The notes: generated by a model not told the origin, from the sequence alone. 52,344 nt of DNA from an uncultured bacterium (GCA_945873205.1 CAMCCC010000015.1:1-52344), one strand, 5' to 3'; positions 33,077 to 41,606 are shown, counted from the stretch's first letter. Made by a program: numbers and translations.

Positions 33077-33988
33077 ATGAACAAGTATCTGGATATTTCC
33101 CCTGAAGTGAAGGCCGCCCTGGAAGCCGGCAAGCCCGTCGTGGCCCTGGAGAGCACCATCATCTCCCACGGTATGCCCTACCCCAAAAACGTGGAGACCG
33201 CGCTGCTGGTGGAGCAGACCTTGCGGGACAACGGCGCCGTGCCCGCCACCATCGCCGTCATCGGCGGGCGGCTGAAGGCCGGTCTCAGCAAGGAGGAAAT
33301 TGAATATCTGGGCAAGACCGGCCGGGGCGTGGCCAAGGCCAGCCGCCGGGATCTGCCCGCGCTGGTGGCCCGGGGGGCCGACGGCGCCACCACCGTCACC
33401 ACCACCATGATCATCGCCCACATGGCAGGCATCCAGGTCTTTGCCACCGGCGGCATCGGTGGCGTGCACCGGGGAGCCGAAACCACCATGGATATCTCCG
33501 CCGACCTGGAGGAGCTGGCCCAGACCCCTGTGATGGTGGTCTGCGCCGGGGCCAAGTCCATCCTGGATCTGGGGCTGACCCTGGAGTATCTGGAGACCAA
33601 GGGCGTGCCGGTGATCGGTTACGGCACGGAGGAGCTGCCCGCCTTCTACACCCGCAAGAGCGGCTTCGGCGTGGACTACCGGGTGGACAGCCCGGAGGAG
33701 CTGGCCGCCATGTTCGCCGCCCAGCGTGATCTGGGCTTCAAGGGCGGTATGCTGGTCACCAACCCCATCCCCGAGGAATACGCCATGCCCAAGGACGTGA
33801 TCGACGCGGCCATCGAGCAGGCCCTGCGGGAGTGCAAAGAGCAGGGCGTCCACGGCAAGGAGACCACCCCCTTCCTGCTGGCCCGGGTGGTGGAGCTGAC
33901 CGGCGGGGACAGTTTGGAGAGCAACATCCAGCTGGTGCTGAACAACGCCCGTGTGGCCGCCCGCACCGCCGCAGCATTGGCAAAGTAA
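33077..33988 (+). CDS. psuG: Pseudouridine-5-phosphate glycosidase
   Basis: Splits pseudouridine 5-phosphate reversibly into uracil and ribose 5-phosphate. The 303-aa protein shows the family blocks VVALESTIISHGMPYP near the start, GADGATTVTTTMIIAHMAGI, FATGGIGGVHRGAE, and VVCAGAKSILDLGLTLEYLE with the likely Schiff-base lysine. Normal length. It follows the nucleoside importer, suggesting that pseudouridine is imported and degraded. The partner kinase PsuK, which makes the phosphorylated substrate, is not visible in the window. Confidence 0.96.
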   Translation: MNKYLDISPEVKAALEAGKPVVALESTIISHGMPYPKNVETALLVEQTLRDNGAVPATIAVIGGRLKAGLSKEEIEYLGKTGRGVAKASRRDLPALVARGADGATTVTTTMIIAHMAGIQVFATGGIGGVHRGAETTMDISADLEELAQTPVMVVCAGAKSILDLGLTLEYLETKGVPVIGYGTEELPAFYTRKSGFGVDYRVDSPEELAAMFAAQRDLGFKGGMLVTNPIPEEYAMPKDVIDAAIEQALRECKEQGVHGKETTPFLLARVVELTGGDSLESNIQLVLNNARVAARTAAALAK

Positions 33989-34011
33989 AAAAGAGCAGAT
34001 TGCACAAAACA

Positions 34012-34031
34012 GGCGCCGAAATTTCGGCGCC
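34012..34031. repeat. 20-bp perfect palindrome after psuG
   Basis: GGCGCCGAAATTTCGGCGCC is self-complementary, 23 bp after the psuG stop, without a T-run. Confidence 0.6.
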
Positions 34032-34049
34032 GGCTCCCGCAATGTATAG

Positions 34050-34202
34050 CCGGCGTGGACGCCTGCCCTGGCGGCGGGAAAGACGGTTTCGGTTTCGATC
34101 AAAATGGAGTATACCGGCACATCTACCGTCCCGGATTATTACGATGTGACCTATTCCATCGATGGAAATGAAAGCGTAGTTCGGATTTATAACGGCAACT
34201 GA
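34050..34202 (+). pseudogene. Remnant of a lost gene (C-terminal fragment)
   Basis: A frame without a plausible start runs from just after a stop at 34047 to TGA at 34200-34202. It reads as a beta-rich protein end (LAAGKTVSVSIKMEYTG, then DYYDVTYSIDGNESVVRI). A possible internal ATG lies at 34104 but lacks a ribosome binding site. It looks like the 3-prime end of a gene whose front was deleted. It directly precedes the 34230 gene; source unknown. Confidence 0.35.
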
Positions 34203-34229
34203 TATCACTTTGTTTGGAGGGCCTATTCC

Positions 34230-34802
34230 ATGACAATCATTCATTCTGAGCAGTTAGTGCTGCGCCAGAAACTGCTCGATTTAATGCAGGAAGTGCTTTC
34301 CGAAAAAGCAGACTCTTTTTTTCTCTATGGATGCCTTGTTCCCGGCTATACATCCTTATTCTGTTTCTTTACTGTGGACGGCACGCCCCATGAGCTTTTT
34401 ACCACCGTGGATAATCCGTTCTGCTCCTCAGACGAACAGGTAGAGCTTCAGTGCAAGGGGCAGGATATCCTGTCAACTTATTTTCACGAATTTATGACCT
34501 TCCGGGATGGTCAGGACTCACCCCCCTCTGAACTGTATTTTACCTATGACATGCAGACAAAAGAGCAGACTTTCCGCTTCGGTTACAAGCTGATTCTCAA
34601 TTATGGCGTGGCCATAGCACGCTATCAGGCCTGGTTCGTTTCCCAAGGTTGGGAGCCGCTGCCAGAATGGAACAGCCCCTTGATCTGGCGGTTGAAAAAC
34701 TGGCTGAAGCGGAACGATCCCTTTCAGTGGTACCCCAGCATTGCGTATGTGCTGGCAGACCCGCCCTGGGAAAAACCATACGTGAAGGAAATAGGTGAAT
34801 AG
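34230..34802 (+). CDS. Hypothetical protein, possibly YezG/DUF600-like immunity protein
   Basis: A 190-aa soluble protein rich in aromatic residues. The pattern of an N-terminal helix (LRQKLLDLMQEVL), strands FFLYGCLVPGYTSLFCFFTV and a later W-containing helix loosely recalls YezG/DUF600 proteins, some of which are immunity factors of polymorphic toxins. I am not certain. Base composition is visibly AT-richer than in the flanking genes, suggesting transfer. The ATG at 34230 follows TTTGGAGGG. A gene remnant lies just upstream, consistent with an orphan immunity gene; that is inference. Confidence 0.5.
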   Translation: MTIIHSEQLVLRQKLLDLMQEVLSEKADSFFLYGCLVPGYTSLFCFFTVDGTPHELFTTVDNPFCSSDEQVELQCKGQDILSTYFHEFMTFRDGQDSPPSELYFTYDMQTKEQTFRFGYKLILNYGVAIARYQAWFVSQGWEPLPEWNSPLIWRLKNWLKRNDPFQWYPSIAYVLADPPWEKPYVKEIGE

Positions 34803-34815
34803 TATCTCGATGTTT

Positions 34816-34846
34816 GATAGAGCGCCGGACGGCGCTCTATCTTTTT
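34816..34846 (+). terminator. Terminator before the glycan cluster
   Basis: 11-bp stem GATAGAGCGCC-GGAC-GGCGCTCTATC followed by TTTTT. Confidence 0.88.
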
Positions 34847-34847
34847 G

Positions 34848-34876
34848 TTGAAATGCAGGGGCTTTCGCTGTATAAT
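34848..34876 (+). promoter_or_regulatory. Promoter of the glycan cluster
   Basis: TTGAAA (34848-34853), 17-bp spacer, perfect TATAAT (34871-34876), 39 bp before the first glycosyltransferase gene. Confidence 0.8.
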
Positions 34877-34914
34877 AGAATGAATTTGTATGTTTGTATT
34901 GAGAAGGAGCAGCC

Positions 34915-35898
34915 ATGGACAAGAACGACTGCCTTGTTTCCATCCTCTGTACGGCCTATAACCATGAGCAGTACATCCGTTCCGCGCTGGAGAGCTTTGT
35001 GAGCCAGAAAACCGACTTCGCCTTTGAGGTGCTGGTGAACGACGACGCCTCCTCCGACGGCACGGCGGCCATTATCCGGGAGTTTGAGGAGAAGTACCCG
35101 GAGATCATCCGCCCCTTTTACCAGGTGGAAAACCAATTTTCCAAGGGTATCGGCTATATCTACGAGAATATCTTCTACCCCCATGCCCGGGGGAAATACT
35201 TCGCCTTCTGCGAGGGGGACGACTACTGGACGGACGAGAGCAAGCTGCAGCGGCAGGCGGACTTTCTGGAGCGCCACCCGGACTACAGCGCCTGCGTGCA
35301 CAACACCACGCTGCACTTCTGCAACGGCAGCCGCCCGGATGAGCTGCTGATCCCCAGCCGGGGCGACCATGAGGTGCTCTATGAGAACGTGATCCACGGG
35401 CCCATTGACGCATACCACACCAGTTCCCTGATGGCCCGGCGGGAGATCATCACCCAGACGCCGGACTTCTACCGGGCGGCCACGGCCCACGGCTTTGCCG
35501 ACTATGCCTGGGCGCTGCTGCTGCGGCTCAGCGGTGGAATCTGGTTCATTGACAGGAGCATGTCGGTGTACCGGCTGTTCAGCAACCAAGCGGCCTGGAC
35601 CAGCGGCGTGGACAGGCAATATGACAAGCTCAAGGGCTTTGTTCAGGGGAAGCTGGCGATGCTGCGGGCCTTTCTGCCCCACGCGCCGGCGGAAGTCCAG
35701 CCCCTGGTGGAGCAGGAAATTCTGGAGCGGGAGTTTGAGCTGATGTACATCGAGGGCCGGGACCGGGAGCAGCGGAAGGGCCCTTACCGGCAGATTCTCC
35801 GCCGCCAGAGCCGGGGCTACCGGCTGAAGAACTTTATCAAGAGCTATGTCCCCGGCCTGCAGCGGCTCTACCGCCGGCGGCAGGGCTACATCGATTGA
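34915..35898 (+). CDS. Family-2 glycosyltransferase (copy 1)
   Basis: A 327-aa GT-A-fold glycosyltransferase: VSILCTAYNHEQYI at the start, DDAS at 43-46 (nucleotide-sugar binding) and EGDDYW (100-105; the metal-binding DD). It probably adds a sugar to a lipid-linked surface glycan at the cytoplasmic face of the membrane. The C-terminus is very basic (YRQILRRQSRGYRLKNF), fitting membrane association. It is a close paralogue, of identical length, of the next gene. Sugar unknown. Confidence 0.9.
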   Translation: MDKNDCLVSILCTAYNHEQYIRSALESFVSQKTDFAFEVLVNDDASSDGTAAIIREFEEKYPEIIRPFYQVENQFSKGIGYIYENIFYPHARGKYFAFCEGDDYWTDESKLQRQADFLERHPDYSACVHNTTLHFCNGSRPDELLIPSRGDHEVLYENVIHGPIDAYHTSSLMARREIITQTPDFYRAATAHGFADYAWALLLRLSGGIWFIDRSMSVYRLFSNQAAWTSGVDRQYDKLKGFVQGKLAMLRAFLPHAPAEVQPLVEQEILEREFELMYIEGRDREQRKGPYRQILRRQSRGYRLKNFIKSYVPGLQRLYRRRQGYID

Positions 35899-35917
35899 AG
35901 CAAGGGAGAAGTCAGAC

Positions 35918-36901
35918 ATGGAAAAAAGCAGCTGCATGGTGTCCATCCTGTGCACGGCCTATAATCATGAGCAATACATTGCCCAGACCCTGGACAGCTT
36001 TCTGAGCCAGCAGACGGACTTCCCCTTTGAGATTCTGGTCAGCGACGACGCCTCCACCGACGGCACGGCGGAGATCATCCGGGACTATGCCCTGCGTTAC
36101 CCCGGCGTTGTGCGGGCCTTTCTTATGAAGGAGAACATTTTCTCCAAGGGCGGCAACTTCTACACCGAATACTTCTTCCCCAACGCCAGGGGCAAGTACA
36201 TCTGCATCTGCGAAGGGGACGACTACTGGTGCGACGACAGCCGGCTGCAGCGGCAGGTGGACTTTTTGGAGGGACACCCGGACTACAGCGCCTGCGTGCA
36301 CAACACGCTGCTGCATTTTTGCGACGGCTCCGCCCCGGACAGGCCCCTGCTGAACCACGGAGAGGACAGGGACCTGCCCATGGAGCTGATCCTGGCCGGG
36401 GCGGCCAAGGCCTATCACACCAGCTCCTTCACCGCCCGGGCGGAGATCCTGAAAGACACCCAGGACTTTTACCATGTGGCCTACCGCTACGGCTTTACCG
36501 ACCAGGCCAACGCCCTGTGGCTGCGGCTCAACGGGAAGATCCGGTATCTGGACCGGGTCATGTCCGTCTATCGGATCAACAGCAACGCCGCGGCCTGGAG
36601 TTCCGGGGTGGACCATCAGTACGACAAGCTGAAAAACTTCATCATCGGCAGCCGGGAGATGCTGAAAACCTTCCTGACCCATGTGCCGGAGGAATACCGG
36701 ACTATGACGGAGCAGGCCATTCTGGAGCGGGAGTTTGAGCTGATGTACATCGAGGGCCGGGATAAGGAGCAGCGGAAAGGCCCCTACCGGCAGATCCTGC
36801 GCCGCCAGAGCCGCAGCTACCGAATCAAAAACTTTGTGAAATGTTACTTCCCCGCCTTGCAGCGGCTGTACCGCCGGGGCCGGGGTTATGGAGATATTTA
36901 A
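35918..36901 (+). CDS. Family-2 glycosyltransferase (copy 2)
   Basis: A 327-aa paralogue of the preceding gene with the same motifs (DDAS and EGDDYW) and the same basic tail (YRQILRRQSRSYRIKNF). The two proteins are alike from end to end and nearly identical near residues 270-310, where DNA identity is also high, so a tandem duplication is clear. The ATG at 35918 has AAGGGAGAA upstream; the frame opens earlier (35846) inside copy 1. It overlaps the flippase start by 1 nt (TAATG). The acceptor and sugar may differ between the copies. Confidence 0.9.
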   Translation: MEKSSCMVSILCTAYNHEQYIAQTLDSFLSQQTDFPFEILVSDDASTDGTAEIIRDYALRYPGVVRAFLMKENIFSKGGNFYTEYFFPNARGKYICICEGDDYWCDDSRLQRQVDFLEGHPDYSACVHNTLLHFCDGSAPDRPLLNHGEDRDLPMELILAGAAKAYHTSSFTARAEILKDTQDFYHVAYRYGFTDQANALWLRLNGKIRYLDRVMSVYRINSNAAAWSSGVDHQYDKLKNFIIGSREMLKTFLTHVPEEYRTMTEQAILEREFELMYIEGRDKEQRKGPYRQILRRQSRSYRIKNFVKCYFPALQRLYRRGRGYGDI

Positions 36902-38358
36902 TGGATAACAGCAGGCAAAAGGTCATATCCAACCTGATTTGGCGCTTTATGGAGCGCTGCGGCTCCCAGGTGATCTCCTTCGTGGTGTCGGTGGTGCTGG
37001 CAAGGCTGCTGGCGCCGGAGCTGTACGGCTCCATCGCGCTGGTGACGGTGATCACCTCGGTGCTGCAGGTGTTTGTGGACAGCGGCATGGCCAATGCCCT
37101 GATCCAGAAAAAGGACACCGACGACCTGGACTATTCCTCGGTGTTCTACTTCAATCTGGTCTTCTGCCTGATTCTCTACATCGGGCTGTTCTTCGCCGCG
37201 CCGCTGATCAGCCGGATCTACAAGGACATGAGTCTGGTGCCAGTGATCCGGGTACTGGGTCTGACGCTGGTGGTCTCCGGCGTGAAGAACGTGCAGCAGG
37301 CCTATGTTTCCAAGACCATGCAGTTTCGCCGCTTCTTCTTCGCCACCCTGGGGGGCACGATATTCTCCGCGGTGGTGGGCATCGGCATGGCCTACGGCGG
37401 CTACGGCGTCTGGGCGCTGGTAATGCAGCAGCTGCTGAACGCCGCGGTGAACACCGCCATTTTGTGGGTCACGGTGGGCTGGAAGCCGAAGCTGATGTTT
37501 TCTTTCCAGCGGCTGGCCGGGCTGATCTCCTTCGGGTGGAAGCTGCTGGTGTCCGCCCTGCTGGACACGGTGTACAACAAGCTGTACCAGCTGGTGGTGG
37601 GGGTGGTCTACTCCTCCGCCGATCTGGCCTACTACAACAAGGCCGATCAGCTGCCGGTGCTGGTGGTGGAGAACATCAACTCCTCCATTGACAGCGTGCT
37701 GCTGCCGGTGCTGTCCGCCCAGCAGGACAAGCGGGAGCAGGTGCGGGAGATGACCCGGCGGGCCATCAAAATGAGCACCTATGTGATGATGCCCATGATG
37801 GCGGGGCTGGCCGCCTGCGCCGAGCCGCTGGTGCGGCTGCTGCTGACGGAGAAATGGCTGCCCTGCGTGCCCTATATGCAGATTTTCTGCGTGTGTTACG
37901 CCTTCTACCCCCTGCACACCGCCAACCTCAACGCCATCAAGGCCATGGGCCGCAGCGATATGTTTCTGATCCTGGAGATCATCAAGAAGGCCGTGGGCTT
38001 CCTGGCCCTGGTGATCACCATGCGGATGGGCGTACTGTACATGGCGCTGAGCCGGGTCTTTACCGGCGTTCTGGCCCAGATCATCAACGCCTGGCCCAAC
38101 AGCCGGCTGCTGAACTACCCCTATCTCCAGCAGCTGCGGGATATGCTGCCGGCCATCCTGCTGTCCACGGTGATGGGACTGCTGGTGTACACGCTGAACT
38201 TCCTGGGACTGGAAGATTTTGCCACCCTGGCCCTGCAGGTGCTGGCGGGGGTGGGAATCTATGTGCTGGGTTCCCTGCTCTTTAAGCTGGACAGCTTCCG
38301 TTATATTCTTTCGATTCTGAAAAATCTGCTGCACCGGGGCGGTGCGGCAAAGGAGTGA
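36901..38358 (+). CDS. Lipid-linked oligosaccharide flippase (Wzx/MviN-type)
   Basis: A 485-aa membrane protein with ~12-14 membrane segments of the polysaccharide flippase family (MOP superfamily). Characteristic segments are FVVSVVLARLLAPELYGSIA near the N-terminus, the LIQKKDTDDLDYSSVFYFNL block and GWKLLVSALLDTVYNKLYQL. It would move a finished lipid-linked repeat unit across the membrane. I chose the ATG at 36901 (MDNSRQKVISN), adjoining the previous stop. The frame also opens at 36841 within the glycosyltransferase gene. Confidence 0.9.
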   Translation: MDNSRQKVISNLIWRFMERCGSQVISFVVSVVLARLLAPELYGSIALVTVITSVLQVFVDSGMANALIQKKDTDDLDYSSVFYFNLVFCLILYIGLFFAAPLISRIYKDMSLVPVIRVLGLTLVVSGVKNVQQAYVSKTMQFRRFFFATLGGTIFSAVVGIGMAYGGYGVWALVMQQLLNAAVNTAILWVTVGWKPKLMFSFQRLAGLISFGWKLLVSALLDTVYNKLYQLVVGVVYSSADLAYYNKADQLPVLVVENINSSIDSVLLPVLSAQQDKREQVREMTRRAIKMSTYVMMPMMAGLAACAEPLVRLLLTEKWLPCVPYMQIFCVCYAFYPLHTANLNAIKAMGRSDMFLILEIIKKAVGFLALVITMRMGVLYMALSRVFTGVLAQIINAWPNSRLLNYPYLQQLRDMLPAILLSTVMGLLVYTLNFLGLEDFATLALQVLAGVGIYVLGSLLFKLDSFRYILSILKNLLHRGGAAKE

Positions 38359-38364
38359 GTTTCC

Positions 38365-39651
38365 ATGGCTGAGGTCAGGAAGGTGCTGGTGTTCCCCGCC
38401 GGGACGGAGATCGCCTTTGAGATCCATCATGCGCTGCGTTACAGCAAGTTTGTCAAGCTCTACGGCGCCACCAGTGTACCCTGCCATGCGGATTTTGTGT
38501 TTGAAAACTGCGTGGAGGGGCTGCCCTATGTGGACGAGCCGGGGCTGATTGACCGGCTCAACCAGGTGATCGACGAATTTGCAATCGACTATGTCTATCC
38601 CGCCCATGACAGCGCAGTGCTGACTCTGACCCGGGAACAGGCCCGCCTGCACGCCCAGGTGGTGACCTCGGCGCTGGAGACGGTGGAGATCTGCCGCTCC
38701 AAAAACCTGACCTATGACTATCTCCGGGGGGCGGAATATCTGCCCCGCTTCTATGCCGGCGTGGAGGAAATTGGGGAATACCCGGTGTTCATCAAGCCCT
38801 CGGTGGGCCAGGGCTCCGTAGGGGCCCGGCGCATCGACGACCGGGCCGCCCTGGAGGAGGCCCTGGCCGACGGGGTGGAATACGCCATCTGCGAGTATCT
38901 CCCCGGGCAGGAGTTCACCGTGGACTGCTTCACCGACCGGCATGGGGCGCTGCGCTATGTGGGGCCCCGCTCCCGGGATCGGATTCGCAGCGGCATCGCC
39001 GTGCGCAGCCACTTTCTGCCGGAGGACCGGCGGATCAACGAGATCGCGGAGGACCTGAACCGCCGCTTCCGCTTCAACGGCGCCTGGTTCTTCCAGCTGA
39101 AGGAAAACGGCCAGGGGCAGTTCCGGCTGATGGAGGTGGCCCCCCGCATTGCCGGCACCATGGGCGCCACCCGGAACCGGGGCGTCAATATGCCGCTGCT
39201 GACCCTCTACAACATGTGGGGCTATGACGTGGACATCATCGATAACGGCAACGACCTGCTGCTGGACCGGGCCTTTATCAGCCGCTTCCAATCGGGTATC
39301 CACTACGAGAACGTGTATGTGGACTACGACGACACCGTGGTGCTCCGGGGCCAGGTGAACCCGGAGCTGATGGCCTTCCTCTACCAGGCAAAAAATCAGG
39401 GCAAGAAGCTGTTCCTGATTTCCAAGCATGTGGGGGATCTGGATGAGGAGCTGGGGCGCTTCTGCATCCACCCCGGCCTGTTTGACCAAATCATCCGCCT
39501 TGAGCAGGGGGAGAGCAAGCTGCCCTACATCCAGGCCGATTCCATTTTTATCGACGACTCTTTTGCCGAGCGCCGGCGCATCCATGAAGGCTGCGGCGTG
39601 CCGGTTTTTGACCTGGACATGATCGAAAGCCTGATCGACTGGCGGGCCTGA
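38365..39651 (+). CDS. ATP-grasp ligase fused to a HAD-like domain
   Basis: A 428-aa two-domain protein. Residues ~1-290 are an ATP-grasp enzyme of the carbamoyl-phosphate-synthase-like group: FIKPSVGQGSVGARRI (142-157) is the ATP-binding loop and LMEVAPRIAGTMG (255-267) carries metal-binding Glu. Residues ~315-428 look like a HAD phosphatase: motif DYDDT (320-324), motif II Ser in LISKH, and IDDS (396-399). ATP-grasp ligases join a carboxylate to an amine or similar group through an acyl phosphate. The glycan-cluster setting suggests that it decorates a sugar or lipid carrier. Activity unknown. Confidence 0.82.
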   Translation: MAEVRKVLVFPAGTEIAFEIHHALRYSKFVKLYGATSVPCHADFVFENCVEGLPYVDEPGLIDRLNQVIDEFAIDYVYPAHDSAVLTLTREQARLHAQVVTSALETVEICRSKNLTYDYLRGAEYLPRFYAGVEEIGEYPVFIKPSVGQGSVGARRIDDRAALEEALADGVEYAICEYLPGQEFTVDCFTDRHGALRYVGPRSRDRIRSGIAVRSHFLPEDRRINEIAEDLNRRFRFNGAWFFQLKENGQGQFRLMEVAPRIAGTMGATRNRGVNMPLLTLYNMWGYDVDIIDNGNDLLLDRAFISRFQSGIHYENVYVDYDDTVVLRGQVNPELMAFLYQAKNQGKKLFLISKHVGDLDEELGRFCIHPGLFDQIIRLEQGESKLPYIQADSIFIDDSFAERRRIHEGCGVPVFDLDMIESLIDWRA

Positions 39652-39668
39652 AGGATAAGGAGGAAGCT

Positions 39669-40229
39669 ATGAACAGTTTTTACAGTCCGGAAGAACTGAA
39701 AAGCCTGGGGCTGAAGGAATACGGCGAGAACGTGCTCATCAGCCGCAAGTGCAGCATCTACGGGGCGGAGAACATCCGCCTGGGCAGCCATGTCCGCATT
39801 GACGATTTCTGCGTGCTCAGCGGCAAGGTGGAGCTGGGCAACTATGTGCACATCGCGGCCAGCTGCCTGCTCTACGGCGGCAGCGCCGGCATCACCTTCG
39901 GGGACTACACCACCATTTCCTCCCGGGGGGCCGTCTACGCCATCAGCGACGATTACTCCGGCGAGCACATGACCAATCCCCTGCTGCCGGATAAGTACCG
40001 CGCCGTGATCAAGCAGCCGGTCTCCATCGGGAAGCACTGCATCATCGGCAGCGGCTGCACCATCCTCCCCGGCGTGGAGCTGGGCGAGGGCTGCTCCGTA
40101 GGTTCCATGAGTCTGGTGAACCGCAGTGCGGAGCCCTGGGGCGTGTATGTGGGCATCCCGGCCCGCCGGGTGAAGGAGCGCAGCCGGAAGCTGCTGGAAT
40201 ACTGCGCCGAGTTTGAAAGCCAGCTGTAA
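39669..40229 (+). CDS. Hexapeptide-repeat acyltransferase
   Basis: A 186-aa left-handed beta-helix acetyl/acyltransferase (LbetaH, WbbJ/FdtC-like). The repeats run from ~27 to 150 (IYGAENIRLGSHVRIDDFCV, VELGNYVHIAASCLLYGG, and ISIGKHCIIGSGCTILPGVELGEG-type turns), with a likely active-site His in the loop SGEHMTNP. It is followed after 15 nt by the aminotransferase, a pairing typical of 3- or 4-acetamido-deoxysugar synthesis. It probably N-acetylates the amino sugar made by that enzyme; the exact sugar is unknown. Confidence 0.85.
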   Translation: MNSFYSPEELKSLGLKEYGENVLISRKCSIYGAENIRLGSHVRIDDFCVLSGKVELGNYVHIAASCLLYGGSAGITFGDYTTISSRGAVYAISDDYSGEHMTNPLLPDKYRAVIKQPVSIGKHCIIGSGCTILPGVELGEGCSVGSMSLVNRSAEPWGVYVGIPARRVKERSRKLLEYCAEFESQL

Positions 40230-40244
40230 GCTGAAGGAGAAAGT

Positions 40245-41345
40245 ATGAACGATATGATCAATGTGACCCGCTCTTCCCTGCCGGACTATGAGGAGTTCTG
40301 CCGGGAGATCGCGGATATTTGGGACAGCCACTGGCTCACCAACATGGGCACAAAGCACCAGCAGCTGGAGGCCGCTCTGGCCGAATTCTGGGGCGCGGAG
40401 AATGTAGCGCTGCTGACCAACGGGCACCTGGCCCTGGAGAACATCATCCAGGCCATGGAGCTGCAGGGCGAGATCATCACCTCTCCCTACACCTTTGCCT
40501 CCACCACCCACGCTATCGTCCGCTGCGGCTGCACGCCGGTGTTCTGCGACATTGAGCCGGAGACCTTCACCATGGACCCGGCAAAAATTGAGGCCCTGAT
40601 TACGGACAAGACCGTGGCCATCCTGCCCATCCATGTCTACGGCAACCTCTGCGACACGGAGGCCATCGAGGCCATCGCCAAAAAGCACGGCCTGAAGGTG
40701 ATTTATGACGGGGCCCACTCCTTCGGTGTGAAGAAAAACGGCGTCAGCTCCGCCTGCTTCGGGGACGCCACCATGTTCTCCTTCCACGCCACCAAGGTGT
40801 TCAACACCATCGAGGGCGGCGCCCTCTGCTTCAGGGACAAGGCTCTGAAGCAACGGATCAACGACCTGAAAAACTTCGGCATCCACGGGCCGGAGTCCGT
40901 GCCCTTCGTGGGGGGCAACGCCAAGATGAATGAGTTCTGCGCGGCCATGGGGCTTTGCAACCTGCGGCATCTGGACGAGTGGCTCCTGCAGCGCAAGGCG
41001 GTGGTGGAGCGCTACCGCCAGCATCTGGAGGGTGTGCCCAGCCTGAAACTGAACCGGGAGCAGCCGGGGGTGGAGTCCAACTATGCCTATTTCCCGGTGG
41101 TGTTCGACGGCTACAAGTATGACCGGGACCAGGTTTTTGCCCGTCTCAACGAAAACGGCATTGTGGCCCGGAAGTACTTCTACCCGGTGACCAACGCCTT
41201 CGCGTGTTACGCCGGCCGCCCCGGCTTTGACCCGGCGCTGACCCCGGTGGCCAGCTACATGGCGGCGCGGGTGCTGACCCTGCCCCTGTACCCGGAGCTG
41301 CCCCTTGCGGATGTGGATCGGATTTGCCGGCTGATCCTGGAATAA
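40245..41345 (+). CDS. DegT/DnrJ/EryC1/StrS-family sugar aminotransferase
   Basis: A 366-aa PLP enzyme that transfers an amino group to a nucleotide-linked keto sugar. The PLP lysine is Lys184 in SFHATKVFN, with Asp155 in IYDGAHSFG for the pyridine nitrogen. Conserved parts include the LTNGHLALE motif (57-65) and TPVFCDIEPETFTMDP. Length is normal. It closes the glycan operon before a strong terminator. The nucleotidyltransferase and dehydratase that would supply the keto sugar are not in the window. Confidence 0.92.
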   Translation: MNDMINVTRSSLPDYEEFCREIADIWDSHWLTNMGTKHQQLEAALAEFWGAENVALLTNGHLALENIIQAMELQGEIITSPYTFASTTHAIVRCGCTPVFCDIEPETFTMDPAKIEALITDKTVAILPIHVYGNLCDTEAIEAIAKKHGLKVIYDGAHSFGVKKNGVSSACFGDATMFSFHATKVFNTIEGGALCFRDKALKQRINDLKNFGIHGPESVPFVGGNAKMNEFCAAMGLCNLRHLDEWLLQRKAVVERYRQHLEGVPSLKLNREQPGVESNYAYFPVVFDGYKYDRDQVFARLNENGIVARKYFYPVTNAFACYAGRPGFDPALTPVASYMAARVLTLPLYPELPLADVDRICRLILE

Positions 41346-41359
41346 TTTGGGAACAAAAG

Positions 41360-41400
41360 AATACCGCCGCCGGAGACCTTGTCTCCGGCGGCGGTATTTT
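41360..41400. terminator. Terminator of the glycan cluster
   Basis: 18-bp perfect stem (AATACCGCCGCCGGAGAC and its complement, 41360-41377 and 41381-41398), loop CTT, then TTTT. It is symmetric and can also serve the small minus-strand gene. Confidence 0.92.
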
Positions 41401-41408
41401 GGGTTTGC

Positions 41409-41579
41409 TTATCTTTTCCTGTCCACCCTAAGTTCACTGCGGTGGCAGAAGTTTTTGTTGCCGCAGGTGGCGCAGCCACGGCCGCAGCCCCGCTTTTTGG
41501 CCTGGTTGGTTTTCAGCACCAGGTACCCCGCCGGCACGAAGCAGGCCAGAAGCAGCAGCGCGATATACAGGTATTCCAT
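41409..41579 (-). CDS. Small Cys-rich single-pass membrane protein (FeoB-associated type)
   Basis: A 56-aa protein, MEYLYIALLLLACFVPAGYL, one membrane helix followed by a basic Cys-rich tail CGRGCATCGNKNFC. This is the layout of the FeoB-associated Cys-rich membrane protein family (PF12669), thought to assist ferrous iron uptake; no feoB is in the window. The ATG at 41579 has GGGGAGGAACCG upstream. The frame is open to 41732, but that extension overlaps the next gene region. Confidence 0.75.
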   Translation of the reverse strand: MEYLYIALLLLACFVPAGYLVLKTNQAKKRGCGRGCATCGNKNFCHRSELRVDRKR

Positions 41580-41606
41580 CGGTTCCTCCCCTTTTCCCGG
41601 ATTCTT

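Noticed and set aside
36898-39585. 895-codon open frame on the minus strand
   Set aside because: It runs antisense through the flippase and ATP-grasp genes, both clear homologues. Its composition (rich in H, Q, G and V) is typical of antisense frames in GC-rich DNA.
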